A DNA stretch of 64,000 nt, taken from Saccharopolyspora sp. SCSIO 74807 (GTDB lineage Bacteria; Actinomycetota; Actinomycetes; Mycobacteriales; Pseudonocardiaceae). The notes beneath the pieces were generated by a model. The model saw only the letters and a list, made by a program, of their open reading frames with translations, did no database searches and was not told where the DNA came from. Below are positions 18,312 through 26,930 of this stretch, piece by piece; position 1 is the stretch's first letter, and each line of letters starts with the position of its first letter. The stretch lies in the NCBI RefSeq assembly GCF_037023755.1, contig NZ_CP146100.1, positions 1,924,501-1,988,500 of the forward strand, in the 5' to 3' direction. A program made the translations under genes and the position numbers.

Positions 18312-19074
18312 ACGCACGCCGGATCGGGCGGCCCCGCGGGTCGCCGAACAGGCCGTGCAAGCCCAGGCCGAGGCGCGCGAAGCGGTGGCCTCGGTCGCCC
18401 GGGTCGCCAAGGCGCGGTCCGGAGCGGGCGGAGTCCTGCAGGTCGTGCACGGTGCGCGCCGCGTCGGATGGGCCGCCTACGAGTTGCAGCGCAGCGCGAC
18501 AGAGCTGGTGCAGGGCGTGGCGAAACCGCCCTACGCCGCGACCGGAGCGTTGGATTCGCTGGAATCCCGCAAGCTCGCCGAAGGCGTCGAGTACCAGGTG
18601 CTCTACGACCGGGCGGCGCTGGCGCGCCCGCCGCAGCTGGAGCTGACGGCCAAGCTGGTCTCGCTGGGCGAGCAGGCGCGGGTCGTGCACGTCGCCCCCG
18701 CGAAGATGATCCTGGTCGACAACGAGGTGGCGCTGCTGCCGCTGACCACCACCGAGCAGACCGTGGACAGCGCGGTGGTGATCCGGCACTCGGCGCTGCT
18801 GGTCGCGGTGATGCGGATCTTCGAGGACCTGTGGCGGTTCGCCGCGCCGTTCGCCTCCGGCGAGCGGGTGATCAGCGGCGACGAGCAGCCTTCCGAGGAA
18901 GAGCGCTGGATCCTGTCGCTGCTGGCCTCCGGTGCCACCGATGACACGATCGGACGGCTGATGGGCTTCAGCGCGCGCACCGCGCACCGGCGGGTGCGGG
19001 AGCTGGTCGCGCGGTTAGGGGTGGAGACGCGCTTCCAGGCCGGGATGCAGGCGGTCAAGCTCGGCTGGTTGTGA
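18268..19074 (+). CDS. LuxR-type helix-turn-helix transcriptional regulator
   Basis: A 268-residue protein. The N-terminal Ala-rich helices are followed by a TrmB-like middle domain (about 95-195) and a C-terminal helix-turn-helix (about 205-265: EERWILSLLASGATDDTIGRLMGFS, then RTAHRRVREL). The C-terminal domain matches the LuxR/GerE DNA-binding type used by many Streptomyces orphan regulators. ATG 18268 is the first in-frame ATG; GTG 18283 behind GGAAGG is an alternative. It lies downstream of the subtilase but behind a terminator, so it is probably independent. Targets are unknown. Confidence 0.75.
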   Translation: MEGCAVLSGFTEAPERTPDRAAPRVAEQAVQAQAEAREAVASVARVAKARSGAGGVLQVVHGARRVGWAAYELQRSATELVQGVAKPPYAATGALDSLESRKLAEGVEYQVLYDRAALARPPQLELTAKLVSLGEQARVVHVAPAKMILVDNEVALLPLTTTEQTVDSAVVIRHSALLVAVMRIFEDLWRFAAPFASGERVISGDEQPSEEERWILSLLASGATDDTIGRLMGFSARTAHRRVRELVARLGVETRFQAGMQAVKLGWL

Positions 19075-19113
19075 TCTTCGGGCGGCCCGGACCGTGCGCT
19101 GCGGTGCTGCTCG

Positions 19114-19119
19114 TAAGCT
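19114..19119 (+). promoter_or_regulatory. -10 box of the sterol-carrier gene
   Basis: TAAGCT ending 6 nt before ATG 19126, with no ribosome binding site between them. This suggests a leaderless transcript. Confidence 0.4.
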
Positions 19120-19125
19120 TGCGCC

Positions 19126-19527
19126 ATGCCTCCGCGTCGACGGGTCGATCCGAACGAGATGCGCGCCGCCGTGGCCGCCGTAGCGCCGTGGCTGGCGGAC
19201 CCCTGGGCCGAAGACGCGGCGCAGCGCCCGTCCCGCGCGGAAACCGCGTCCGCGGTGAAGCTGAGCCTGCGCACCCTGGAAGCCGTCGCGCCCGGCCGCA
19301 CCGTCGAGGTCCGCGTACCGCCGTTCGCGGCCGTGCAGTGCGTCGCCGGACCGGAGCACACCCGCGGCACCCCGCCGAACGTGATCGAGACGGACGCGCG
19401 CACCTGGCTGCTGCTGGCCACCGGCAGGCTGGATTTCCCGGCAGCGGTCGAATCCGGACTGGTCAGCGCCTCGGGCTCGCGGGCCGACCTGACCCCGTGG
19501 CTGCCTTTGGTCCGCGTCGAGGGCTGA
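19126..19527 (+). CDS. Sterol carrier family protein
   Basis: A 133-residue protein of the actinobacterial sterol-carrier (SCP2-like) group: RAETASAVKLSLRTLEAVAPGRTVEVRVPPFAAVQC, then TPPNVIETDARTWLLLATG and a short C-terminus. In mycobacteria a relative sits just before purF; here purF is about 6 kb further on, past the MarR, CLC and XRE genes, so the neighbourhood is expanded. The function is unknown. It appears leaderless (TAAGCT at 19114). It ends 6 bp before the convergent MarR gene. Confidence 0.75.
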   Translation: MPPRRRVDPNEMRAAVAAVAPWLADPWAEDAAQRPSRAETASAVKLSLRTLEAVAPGRTVEVRVPPFAAVQCVAGPEHTRGTPPNVIETDARTWLLLATGRLDFPAAVESGLVSASGSRADLTPWLPLVRVEG

Positions 19528-19533
19528 AGCCGA

Positions 19534-20043
19534 TCAACGCTCGTAGGTGTCGGCGGCGTCGTAGGGCGAGCTGCTGACCGGCGGTTCTCCGCCCGCCTGC
19601 GTGAAGGCCGTGAGCGCGTCGACCATCCCGCGCCGCGCCGTGGCGGGCATCCGCCGCACGATCCGCGCGATCTCGGTGCGCCGGTGCTCGGTGACCTCCC
19701 GCACCACGTCGGCCCCGGCCGCGGTCACCGACACCGCGCTCTCCCGCCGCGAGGTGGGGCTGACCTGCCGGTCCACCAGGCCCGACGTGACCAGTCGGTT
19801 GATCATCCGGGTGACCGTGGACGGGTTCACGCCCAGCAGCTCGGCCACCGCCGCGTGCTTGAGCGGGCCGCGTCCGTGCAGCGCCACCAGCAGCCGGAAC
19901 TGCGGCAGCGTGAGCGAGTCGTCCACCGCGGCGATGGAGCGCGCGGAGGCGGCCACCAGCAGCCGGGATGCGGTGAGCATCGCGTCGGTGACCGCGTCGA
20001 TGTCCTCGACCGGCAGCTCGTCGTCGACGTCGGGGCGGGGCAT
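19534..20043 (-). CDS. MarR family transcriptional regulator
   Basis: A 169-residue winged-helix protein. LPQFRLLVALHGRGPLKHAAVAELLGVNPSTVTRMINRLV forms helix-turn-helix and wing entry, followed by GLVDRQVSPTSRRESAVSVT, the usual MarR wing. ATG 20043 has GGAG directly upstream. An extended start at 20097 is possible but adds Gly/Pro-rich sequence. It is divergent from a CLC channel gene, and the 95-bp gap holds a TTGCAT-C-ATGCAA palindrome, a typical MarR-size site. It probably represses itself and the channel gene; the ligand is unknown. Confidence 0.85.
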   Translation of the reverse strand: MPRPDVDDELPVEDIDAVTDAMLTASRLLVAASARSIAAVDDSLTLPQFRLLVALHGRGPLKHAAVAELLGVNPSTVTRMINRLVTSGLVDRQVSPTSRRESAVSVTAAGADVVREVTEHRRTEIARIVRRMPATARRGMVDALTAFTQAGGEPPVSSSPYDAADTYER

Positions 20044-20123
20044 GGGCTCCGTTGTACCGGAGCCGCCGCCGGGCCGGTGCTGCCCGGTGTTCCGCATCTT
20101 ACATTTCGTGCCATGGGCAACTG

Positions 20124-20136
20124 TTGCATCATGCAA
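20124..20136. promoter_or_regulatory. TTGCAT-C-ATGCAA palindrome, candidate MarR operator
   Basis: A perfect 6-bp inverted repeat with a 1-bp centre in the MarR/CLC divergent gap, ending 2 bp before the chosen CLC start codon. Placement and symmetry fit a MarR dimer site blocking the channel gene. Confidence 0.5.
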
Positions 20137-20138
20137 GA

Positions 20139-21926
20139 GTGGTTGCGACGTACGAATCCCGCCGTCCCGCACTGCCTGACCGCCACGGAATCGGGACGTG
20201 GCTGCGGGAGCGGACGTCCGGTCTGGTCGCGCTCGCCGTGGTCATCGGCGTCGGCGCCGGACTCGGCGCGATCGTGTTCCGCTGGCTGGTGCAGTCGTTC
20301 ACCCGGGTGCTGTCCGGAACCGCCGACTACTCCGTCGCGGGCGGGGTGGCGCACCCGTGGCTGCCCGCGCTCGGGCCGTGGTTCGTGCTGTTCACACCGG
20401 TCATCGCGGGACTCGTGTACGGGCCGCTGGTGCAGCGGTTCGCGCCGGAAGCGCGCGGGCACGGGGTGCCGGAAGTGATGTACGCGGTCGCCGAGCACGG
20501 CGGCCGCATCCCGGCGAAGGTCAGCTTCGTCAAGGCGCTCGCCTCCGCGCTGTGCATCGGCTCCGGCGGCTCGGTCGGCCGCGAAGGGCCGATCGTGCAG
20601 ATCGGCTCCGCGCTCGGTTCCTCGCTCGGCCGCAGGGTGCGGCTGCCGGAGTCGCGGCTGCGGGTGCTGGTCGCCTGCGGCGCGGCAGGCGGCATCGCCG
20701 CGACCTTCAACGCGCCGCTGACCGGCCCGTTCTTCGCGATGGAGCTGATACTGAGCAGCTTCGCGGTGGACTCGTTCGCCGCCGTGGTCGTCGCCAGCGT
20801 GACCGCCAGCGTCATCGGCAGGGCCGTGCTGGGCAACGAGGCGTTCCTGGAGCTGCCGAAGCTGTCGCTGACGGGTTCGCACGAGTACCTGCTGATCGTG
20901 CTGCTGGGCGTGCTCGCGGGCGCGCTCGGGATCGGGTTCAGCCGGGTGCTGTACCTGGTCGAGGACCTCTGCGACCGGTTGTGGCGCGGGCCGGAGTGGC
21001 TGCGCCCGGCGGTCGGTGGGCTGCTGGTCGGCGGCATCCTGCTGGTGCTGCCGGAGATGTACGGCGTGGGCTACCCGGTGCTGCAGAACGCCATCGGCGG
21101 GAAGTACGCGGTCGCTTTCCTGCTGCTGCTGGTGGTCGGCAAGATGCTCGCCACGAGCCTGACGATCGGCGTCGGCGGTTCCGGCGGGGTGTTCGCGCCG
21201 TCGTTGTTCATCGGCGGCATGGCGGGCACCGCGTTCGGCGCGGTGGTGCACGAGCTGATGCCGGGCGCGACGGCGGCACCCGGTGTCTACGGGATGATCG
21301 GCATGGGGGCTGCCTTCGCCGGGGCGGCGCGGGCGCCGATCACGGCCGTGATCGTGCTGTTCGAGCTCACCGGCGAGTACTCGATCATCCTGCCGCTGAT
21401 GGCGGCGATCGTGATCGCGACGCTGGTCAGCCGCGCGATGAGCAAGGGCACGATCTACACGCTGAAGCTGCGGCGCCGCGGCGTCGACCTGGAGGCCAGC
21501 CGCGCGACCTGGCCGTTGACGAGCCGCGGCGTGCACGGGGTGGTGCAGCCGTTGCCGGAGGCGTTGCGCGCCGAAGCGGAGCTCTCCGATGCCGCGCAAC
21601 AGCTCGCGCTGTCCGGATACGGCGTGCTGCCGGTGGTCGACCCGGACGGCGAGTACCGGGGCTGCGTGACGACCCGGGCGGTCGCGCAAGCGTTGGGCGC
21701 GCAGCGGCTCGAACCGGGCGGCGAGGACCCTCGCAGGCTCACCGGTGATCTGGCCGAACTCCCACCGCTGATCACCGACCGCGCCACGCTCGCCGAGGCG
21801 CTGGACGCGCTGGCCTCGGCGCCCGGCGGCGCGCTGCCGGTGCTCGACGAGTCCGGTCGCGAACTCTCCGGCTGGCTCACGCACCGCCGAGTCCTCGGCG
21901 CCCTCCGCGAGGTCCCGGCGTCCTGA
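20139..21926 (+). CDS. CLC-type chloride channel/transporter with CBS domains
   Basis: A 595-residue protein. About ten membrane helices (residues 25-430) are followed by a cytoplasmic pair of CBS-like domains (about 455-590). The CLC selectivity signatures are GHGVP (for GSGIP), GREGP with the gating Glu, and GVFAP (for GxFxP). A gating Glu suggests chloride/proton exchange rather than a pure channel. The start is uncertain: GTG 20139 sits only 3 nt past the palindrome, and no good ribosome binding site is visible. It is expected in the cell membrane, probably under the divergent MarR protein. Confidence 0.85.
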   Translation: MVATYESRRPALPDRHGIGTWLRERTSGLVALAVVIGVGAGLGAIVFRWLVQSFTRVLSGTADYSVAGGVAHPWLPALGPWFVLFTPVIAGLVYGPLVQRFAPEARGHGVPEVMYAVAEHGGRIPAKVSFVKALASALCIGSGGSVGREGPIVQIGSALGSSLGRRVRLPESRLRVLVACGAAGGIAATFNAPLTGPFFAMELILSSFAVDSFAAVVVASVTASVIGRAVLGNEAFLELPKLSLTGSHEYLLIVLLGVLAGALGIGFSRVLYLVEDLCDRLWRGPEWLRPAVGGLLVGGILLVLPEMYGVGYPVLQNAIGGKYAVAFLLLLVVGKMLATSLTIGVGGSGGVFAPSLFIGGMAGTAFGAVVHELMPGATAAPGVYGMIGMGAAFAGAARAPITAVIVLFELTGEYSIILPLMAAIVIATLVSRAMSKGTIYTLKLRRRGVDLEASRATWPLTSRGVHGVVQPLPEALRAEAELSDAAQQLALSGYGVLPVVDPDGEYRGCVTTRAVAQALGAQRLEPGGEDPRRLTGDLAELPPLITDRATLAEALDALASAPGGALPVLDESGRELSGWLTHRRVLGALREVPAS

Positions 21927-21988
21927 GCACGCATTGGCTCGTGGTGATCACACGCTGTCCAAGAAGCACCGCGCTCGGTAATCTGATC

Positions 21989-22011
21989 TCTCCGCCGAGG
22001 ATCGGCGGAGA
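21989..22011. promoter_or_regulatory. Inverted repeat upstream of XRE regulator 1
   Basis: TCTCCGCCGA-GGA-TCGGCGGAGA, a perfect 10-bp inverted repeat. It lies 62 bp after the CLC stop and 20 bp before GTG 22032. It may end CLC transcription or be an autoregulatory operator of the XRE protein; sequence alone cannot decide. Confidence 0.45.
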
Positions 22012-22031
22012 TTCGGCAGAAGAGGATCACC

Positions 22032-23027
22032 GTGTCCGAGACCTTCGGGCAGGCCCTCCGGCGGTTTCGGCTGGCCGCCGGCCTGTCCCAACCGGCTGTT
22101 GCGCGACAGGTGCACGTTGATCAGGGCAACCTGTCCCGGTACGAGAACGATCGGCAGCGCCCGTCGCCGAACACCGCGGGCCACTTGGACGAACTCCTCG
22201 GCTCGGGCGGTGAGCTGCGGAGGTTGGCCACCGGTGACATCGCGCCGGACGTGCTCACCTCGGACGACCGCGATCGCCTCGGTCGAGTGCGGGAACGTCC
22301 GCACAAGTTGGACGGTGGTGCGGTCGCCGCGCTGGCGAGCGTGCTCGCGGCACAGCGGCGCCTGGACGACACCATGGGTCCGGGACCGCTGATTCCGGCG
22401 ACGCTGGCGCAGGTCCGGATGGTCACGGACCTGGTGCGGCAGGCGACCGGACCGCATCGCGGTGCGCTCGCCGAGGTCGTTGCCGAGTGGGTGCAGTTCG
22501 CGGGGTGGCTGTACGCCGAGACTCGTCAGGACGAGGAAGCCCTGCGCTGGCTGGCCGATGCGGAACAGGCGGCTGACGAGATCGGGGACGGTGTGCTCGC
22601 GGCGCAGGCCGCGAACTTCCGCGGCTACGTCGCCCGCCAGCGAGGCAATTGGCGCGGTGTGGCCCGCTGGTTCCTGGCCGAGCACCACACGCCGGGTGCG
22701 AGCGTCCATCAACGTCTCGGAGCTGCCGCGCAGGCCGCGCACGGCGCGGGACGGCTCGGGGATCGCGACGGCGCACGACGGATGCTCGAGGTGGCCGACG
22801 GTCTGCTGGAGGAGTCGGCCCGGCATCCCGCGCCCAGAACGGCCTACTGGCTCAACCCGACTTTCCACCGGCTCAACCTCGGCTTGGCGCACATGTCGCT
22901 GGCCTCGTTCGACGTCGCGGCCGATCATCTCGAACAGGGGCTGAACGGTCTGCCCGCAGACCAGCAAGGTGCCGCGTGGACGGGCGAATACCGCAAGGCT
23001 TTCGCCGACGCGGCAGCCGCTCAATAG
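22032..23027 (+). CDS. XRE family regulator with TPR-like domain, copy 1
   Basis: A 331-residue protein. The N-terminal Cro/C1 helix-turn-helix (LRRFRLAAGLSQPAVARQVHVDQGNLSRYE, residues 9-38) is followed by a helical TPR-like region from about 125 to the end. The type is common in actinomycetes near secondary metabolism and signalling genes, and is thought to sense a small ligand through the TPR part. It starts at GTG 22032 with GAGGA 5 nt upstream. It is followed 73 bp later by one copy of a 220-bp repeat; a second XRE-TPR gene with the same repeat follows. Confidence 0.85.
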   Translation: MSETFGQALRRFRLAAGLSQPAVARQVHVDQGNLSRYENDRQRPSPNTAGHLDELLGSGGELRRLATGDIAPDVLTSDDRDRLGRVRERPHKLDGGAVAALASVLAAQRRLDDTMGPGPLIPATLAQVRMVTDLVRQATGPHRGALAEVVAEWVQFAGWLYAETRQDEEALRWLADAEQAADEIGDGVLAAQAANFRGYVARQRGNWRGVARWFLAEHHTPGASVHQRLGAAAQAAHGAGRLGDRDGARRMLEVADGLLEESARHPAPRTAYWLNPTFHRLNLGLAHMSLASFDVAADHLEQGLNGLPADQQGAAWTGEYRKAFADAAAAQ

Positions 23028-23100
23028 CTCCCGATGCGCGGTTATGCGCATGGCCGCGCAACTACTTCACTCTTCGTGATCAAGCAGCGACATTAAGTGC

Positions 23101-23320
23101 ATGCCGCAATCGCCTCCAGTGCAGAGCCGACCGCCGGGCTGTTCCCGTCTCCGGCCCGTCCTCCCCGCGGCCTGCCTGGATCGCGGGCGCGGCTTCCGCT
23201 GCCTTGGTGCGTCGTGGTCCTCCCAGCGCATCGTGCCGGGGCAGTGGGTCGGCGGGGCCGGTGGTGGTGCCCCCGAACACCCCGGCCCCGCTCGGCACAC
23301 CTGCGGGAGCGACTGTCATG
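23101..23320. repeat. 220-bp direct repeat, copy A
   Basis: Matches 24674-24893 with no gaps and about 12 differences, eight of them packed into 23171-23185. The first 70 bp and about 110 bp of the right half are identical. Each copy begins at an ATG and ends at another ATG, and each follows an XRE-TPR gene. Here the final ATG opens only a 10-codon frame (23318-23350). No terminal inverted repeats or transposase are seen. Frames are open on both strands, so the coding state is unclear. Confidence 0.85.
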
Positions 23321-23426
23321 GCCGCCAGCGTGGAACTGCTGGAGCGGTGATGACCGCGCCTGGCACTCTGGGCGTGCCTCTCCGCCGGTGCGCGGCGGAC
23401 CTTTCGGTGAAGCGGGGTGTGTTCGG

Positions 23427-24605
23427 ATGGCGGAAGCACCAGGTGAGACGCTCCGCGAGATCCGCAAGGCGAGAGGCAAGAGCCTCGCGGTGATCGCCGG
23501 GCTCGCGGGGATTTCCACGTCGTACCTGTCGCGGCTGGAGTCCGGCGATCGCGCGCTCGACCGCCGTTCGTTGATCACCCGGCTCGCGGAAGCCCTGGAC
23601 GTGGCGCCGAGCGAGATCATGCGCACCGCGGTTCCCAACAGCGGTGAGCCGGAAGAGGACCGCGGACTCAACGCCGTACGGCTGGCGATGCTCCAGGCGA
23701 GCATGGGCGAGCCAGGCGGTGCGGTTGCGCCCGTTGACGCCCTCGCGTCGAGGACCGCCGAGGTCTTGAACGCTCAGCGGGATTGCGATTACGGCCTCGT
23801 GGGCGCGAGGCTTCCCGCGCTGATCAAGGATCTGCACACCACGCTCGAGACCGGGCGGGATGAGCGTGCGCTGCTGCGGTTGGCCGTCCTGACGCACGTG
23901 CAGGGCACCCAGGCATGGCTCGGGGATCTCGGCGCGAACCTCGATCTGTCCTGGCAGGCGTCGATGCTGGCGCGGAGTGCGGCGGAGCGCTTGGAAGAAC
24001 CCGCCTACCACGCGGTGAGCGCGTTCGGAACCGCGTTCGGCCTGCTCGGAGCGGGTGGGGCAGATCTTGCTTCGCGGACGTTGGCGGCGGCCGATCCCGG
24101 CACCGCCACATCGGCGGCGATGCAGCTGACCGGGATGGTCGCGCTCACGTCCTCGCTCGTGACGGCTGCTCGAGGTGATCACGCCGGACGGCTTTCGGCG
24201 CTCGAGCACGCGGCCGACCTGGCATCCCGGACCGGTGAGGGCAACGCGATGTGGTTCGGGTTCGGCCCGTCGAACGTAGGCGTGTGGCGCATGTCGGTCG
24301 CCCTGGAGGCCGACGAACCTGCCGAGGCAGCGCGGATCGCGGAAGACGTCGATCCGGAGGCGTTGCCGTCGCCGACGCGGAAGGCGGCGTACTGGCGCGA
24401 GTACGGGCGCGCGCTCACCCACCTGCCGAACCGTCGCGACGATGCGGTGCTGAAGCTGCGCAACGCAGAGCAGATCTCGCCCACGCGCATTCACCGCCAC
24501 CCGTTCATGCGCGCCGTCCTCGCCGAGCTCTTGGCGAAGTCGAAGCGAGATGCCTCCGGCCGCGAGTTGCGCGGCATGGCCTACCGCGCGGGTCTGCGGG
24601 TATAG
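23427..24605 (+). CDS. XRE family regulator with TPR-like domain, copy 2
   Basis: A 392-residue protein with an N-terminal helix-turn-helix (LREIRKARGKSLAVIAGLAGISTSYLSRLESGDR, residues 9-42) and a long helical TPR-like sensor region. It belongs to the same broad class as the gene at 22032, but the two proteins are only distantly alike, so this is not a recent tandem copy even though the adjoining repeats are nearly identical. ATG 23427 lies about 77 bp past the repeat-A minipeptide. No strong ribosome binding site is visible. The frame stays open upstream through the repeat, but that part has no helix-turn-helix character. Confidence 0.85.
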   Translation: MAEAPGETLREIRKARGKSLAVIAGLAGISTSYLSRLESGDRALDRRSLITRLAEALDVAPSEIMRTAVPNSGEPEEDRGLNAVRLAMLQASMGEPGGAVAPVDALASRTAEVLNAQRDCDYGLVGARLPALIKDLHTTLETGRDERALLRLAVLTHVQGTQAWLGDLGANLDLSWQASMLARSAAERLEEPAYHAVSAFGTAFGLLGAGGADLASRTLAAADPGTATSAAMQLTGMVALTSSLVTAARGDHAGRLSALEHAADLASRTGEGNAMWFGFGPSNVGVWRMSVALEADEPAEAARIAEDVDPEALPSPTRKAAYWREYGRALTHLPNRRDDAVLKLRNAEQISPTRIHRHPFMRAVLAELLAKSKRDASGRELRGMAYRAGLRV

Positions 24606-24673
24606 CAGCCACCCGTCCGAGTGATTGCCTGCGAGGCAAAACTTCGACGGCTCATCGGGGCGAAGGTTGGGCC

Positions 24674-24893
24674 ATGCCGCAATCGCCTCCAGTGCAGAGC
24701 CGACCGCCGGGCTGTTCCCGTCTCCGGCCCGTCCTCCCCGTGGCTCGGTTGGGATGCGGGCGCGGCTTCCGCTGCCTTGGTGCGTCGTGGTCCTCCCAGC
24801 GCATCGTGCCGGGGCAGTGGGTCGGCGGGGCCGGTGGTGGTGCCCCCGAACACCCCGGCCCCGCTCGGCGCACCTGCGGGAGCGTCCGCCATG
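24674..24893. repeat. 220-bp direct repeat, copy B
   Basis: Second copy of the repeat at 23101-23320, in the same orientation, 68 bp after the stop of XRE regulator 2. Its final ATG (24891) opens a 55-codon frame instead of the 10-codon frame seen in copy A. The repeated position behind two unlike regulator genes argues for conversion or transposition of the repeat and against duplication of the whole gene. Confidence 0.85.
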
Positions 24894-25058
24894 GGTAAGC
24901 ACGAGAAGCCCGCGATGCCCCTGGACCGTCGCGTCCCGCAAGCATCCGAAGCCGCGCAGCTCGACCGCCGCCTGTCCTGGTCCGGCCGGATCCACCCGGA
25001 GCCCTGCCGGGACTTGAACCTCCTGAACCGGGTGCACGAGCGCCTGCGCCGGCTATGA
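24891..25058 (+). CDS. Small hypothetical protein (55 aa)
   Basis: ATG 24891, the last codon of repeat copy B, opens a 55-residue basic, hydrophilic frame (MGKHEKPAMPLDRRV and on, ending HERLRRL). It has high GC at third positions. There is no clear ribosome binding site and no recognisable domain. It may be a real small gene whose start region lies in the repeat, or chance. Confidence 0.3.
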   Translation: MGKHEKPAMPLDRRVPQASEAAQLDRRLSWSGRIHPEPCRDLNLLNRVHERLRRL

Positions 25059-25075
25059 CCGCCGTGTTCCGCACC

Positions 25076-25120
25076 GAGTGAACGGACCGGTCGCCCGATG
25101 CAGCCGCGTCGGCGGTCCGT
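25076..25120. repeat. Intergenic palindromic repeat, copy 3 (degenerate)
   Basis: Starts GAGTGAACGGACCGGTCGCCC and continues to GGCGGTCCGTCGG, so the left arm is intact and the right arm decayed. It lies between the 55-aa frame and purF, both rightward. It is the only copy of the family not between convergent genes. Confidence 0.6.
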
Positions 25121-25281
25121 CGGAAATGGAACGCGCACGGTGAGCGGGCAGCTTCCCTCCGAATTCGCCGCGGCGATGACCGGCTTCACATCGCCGTGAT
25201 CCGCTTCACGGATTCCCAGGTCAGCGGGCCGTTCCGGGGAGATTGGCGCAGGTGGCCGGTCACCACGCCGTCGGGCTCCGT

Positions 25282-25297
25282 TTACACTTGGGTGTAA
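25282..25297. promoter_or_regulatory. TTACAC-N4-GTGTAA palindrome upstream of purF
   Basis: A perfect 6-bp inverted repeat with a 4-bp centre, 28 bp before the purF start and just upstream of its AAGGAG. It is well placed to control purF. The protein that binds is unknown, and it is not the PurBox of low-GC bacteria. Confidence 0.45.
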
Positions 25298-25325
25298 CTC
25301 CGATTCCGTCCGCAAGGAGTTCTCG

Positions 25326-26930
25326 GTGGTCATCGACCGGCCAGACCCGAGCAGTGCGCCCGGCGCACCCGCCTCGAAGCCCGACACCGATCCCTACGAG
25401 CAGGACGTACCGCACGAGGAATGCGGTGTTTTCGGCGTCTGGGCGCCCGGTGAAGAAGTAGCCAAGCTCGCCTTCTACGGCATGTTCGCGCTGCAGCACC
25501 GCGGCCAGGAAGCCGCGGGCATCGCCGTCGGCGACGGCTCGCAGATGCTGGTCTACAAGGACCTCGGCCTGGTCAGCCAGGTCTTCGACGAGCAGGTCCT
25601 GGCCACGTTGCGCGGCCACGTCGCCGTCGGGCACAACCGCTACTCCACGACCGGTGGCGCGACGTGGGAGAACGCGCAGCCCACCTTCCGCACCACGGCG
25701 GGCGGCGGCGGACTCGCGCTGGGCCACAACGGCAACCTGGTGAACACCGCCGACCTGCGGGAACGGCTGGTCGCCGAAGGCGCGGACACCATCGCGGCGA
25801 ACACCTCCGCGCCCGCGTCCGGCTGCGAACGCGCCACCACCGACTCCGACCTGGTGTGCGGGCTGCTGGCCACGCGCGCCGCGGACAAGGGGATCGAGCA
25901 GGCAGCGCTGGAGCTGTTCCCGTCCGTGCAGGGCGCCTTCTCGATGGTGTTCTCCGACGAGTCGACCCTCTACGCCGCCCGCGACCCGCACGGCGTGCGC
26001 CCGCTGGTGCTCGGCAGGCTGGAACGCGGCTGGGTGGTGGCCAGCGAAACCGCGGCCCTGGACATCGTCGGAGCCTCGTTCGTGCGCGAGGTCGAGCCGG
26101 GCGAACTGCTCGCCATCGACGCCGACGGGCTGCGCTCGCAGCACTTCGCCCACCCCAAGCCGAAGGGCTGCGTGTTCGAGTACGTCTACCTGGCGCGCCC
26201 GGACACCACGATCTCCGGGCGCTCGGTGCACAGCACCCGCGTGGAGATCGGCCGCAGGCTCGCCCGCGAGCACCCGGTGGACGCCGACCTGGTGATCCCG
26301 GTGCCGGAGTCCGGCACGCCCGCGGCCGTCGGCTACGCGCAGGAATCCGGGATCGCCTACGGCAACGGGCTGGTGAAGAACTCCTACGTGGGCCGGACCT
26401 TCATCCAGCCCTCGCAGACCATCCGCCAGCTCGGCATCCGGCTCAAGCTCAACCCGCTGCGCGAGGTGATCCGCGGCAAGCGTCTGGTCGTCGTGGACGA
26501 CTCGATCGTGCGCGGCAACACCCAGCGCGCCCTGGTGCGGATGCTGCGCGAAGCGGGCGCGATCGAGGTGCACGTGCGGATCGCCTCGCCGCCGGTGAAG
26601 TGGCCCTGCTACTACGGGATCGACTTCGCCTCCCGCGCCGAATTGATCGCGAACGGCTCGGACGCGGACGGCATCCGGCGTTCGATCGGCTCGGACAGCC
26701 TCGGCTACGTGTCGCTGGACAGCTTGATCGCCGCCAGCGAGCAGCCCCGCAACCGGCTGTGCGCGGCGTGCTTCGACGGGCACTACCCGATCCCGCTCCC
26801 GGAAGAGGCGCGGCTGGGCAAGTACCTGCTGGAGAACTCCTCCGAAGAGACCGAACGCGGCGTGGCGGGCCCCGCCGAGCCGGTGCTGCCCAATGGCTAC
26901 GGCGGTGCCGACGCGCTGCGCAGGCCGTGA
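25326..26930 (+). CDS. purF: Amidophosphoribosyltransferase PurF
   Basis: A 534-residue enzyme of the first step of purine synthesis: PRPP plus glutamine to 5-phosphoribosylamine. A propeptide of 32 residues precedes the N-terminal nucleophile Cys33 (EECGVFG). The glutaminase domain runs to about 260 and the PRPP-binding site is VVVDDSIVRGNT. Cysteines at positions typical of the B. subtilis-type Fe-S cluster are present (GCVFEY, WPCYYG, LCAACFDG), so an iron-sulfur cluster is likely. It starts at GTG 25326 with AAGGAG 6 nt upstream. purM follows 224 bp later. Confidence 0.97.
   Translation: MVIDRPDPSSAPGAPASKPDTDPYEQDVPHEECGVFGVWAPGEEVAKLAFYGMFALQHRGQEAAGIAVGDGSQMLVYKDLGLVSQVFDEQVLATLRGHVAVGHNRYSTTGGATWENAQPTFRTTAGGGGLALGHNGNLVNTADLRERLVAEGADTIAANTSAPASGCERATTDSDLVCGLLATRAADKGIEQAALELFPSVQGAFSMVFSDESTLYAARDPHGVRPLVLGRLERGWVVASETAALDIVGASFVREVEPGELLAIDADGLRSQHFAHPKPKGCVFEYVYLARPDTTISGRSVHSTRVEIGRRLAREHPVDADLVIPVPESGTPAAVGYAQESGIAYGNGLVKNSYVGRTFIQPSQTIRQLGIRLKLNPLREVIRGKRLVVVDDSIVRGNTQRALVRMLREAGAIEVHVRIASPPVKWPCYYGIDFASRAELIANGSDADGIRRSIGSDSLGYVSLDSLIAASEQPRNRLCAACFDGHYPIPLPEEARLGKYLLENSSEETERGVAGPAEPVLPNGYGGADALRRP

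Noticed and set aside
19827-21884. Long open frame antisense to the CLC gene
   Set aside because: Gln/His/Arg-rich shadow of the transporter with no recognisable domain.
23427-25058. Transposon or insertion sequence made of the two 220-bp repeats
   Set aside because: No transposase, no terminal inverted repeats and no target duplication were seen. The repeats are reported as direct repeats only.
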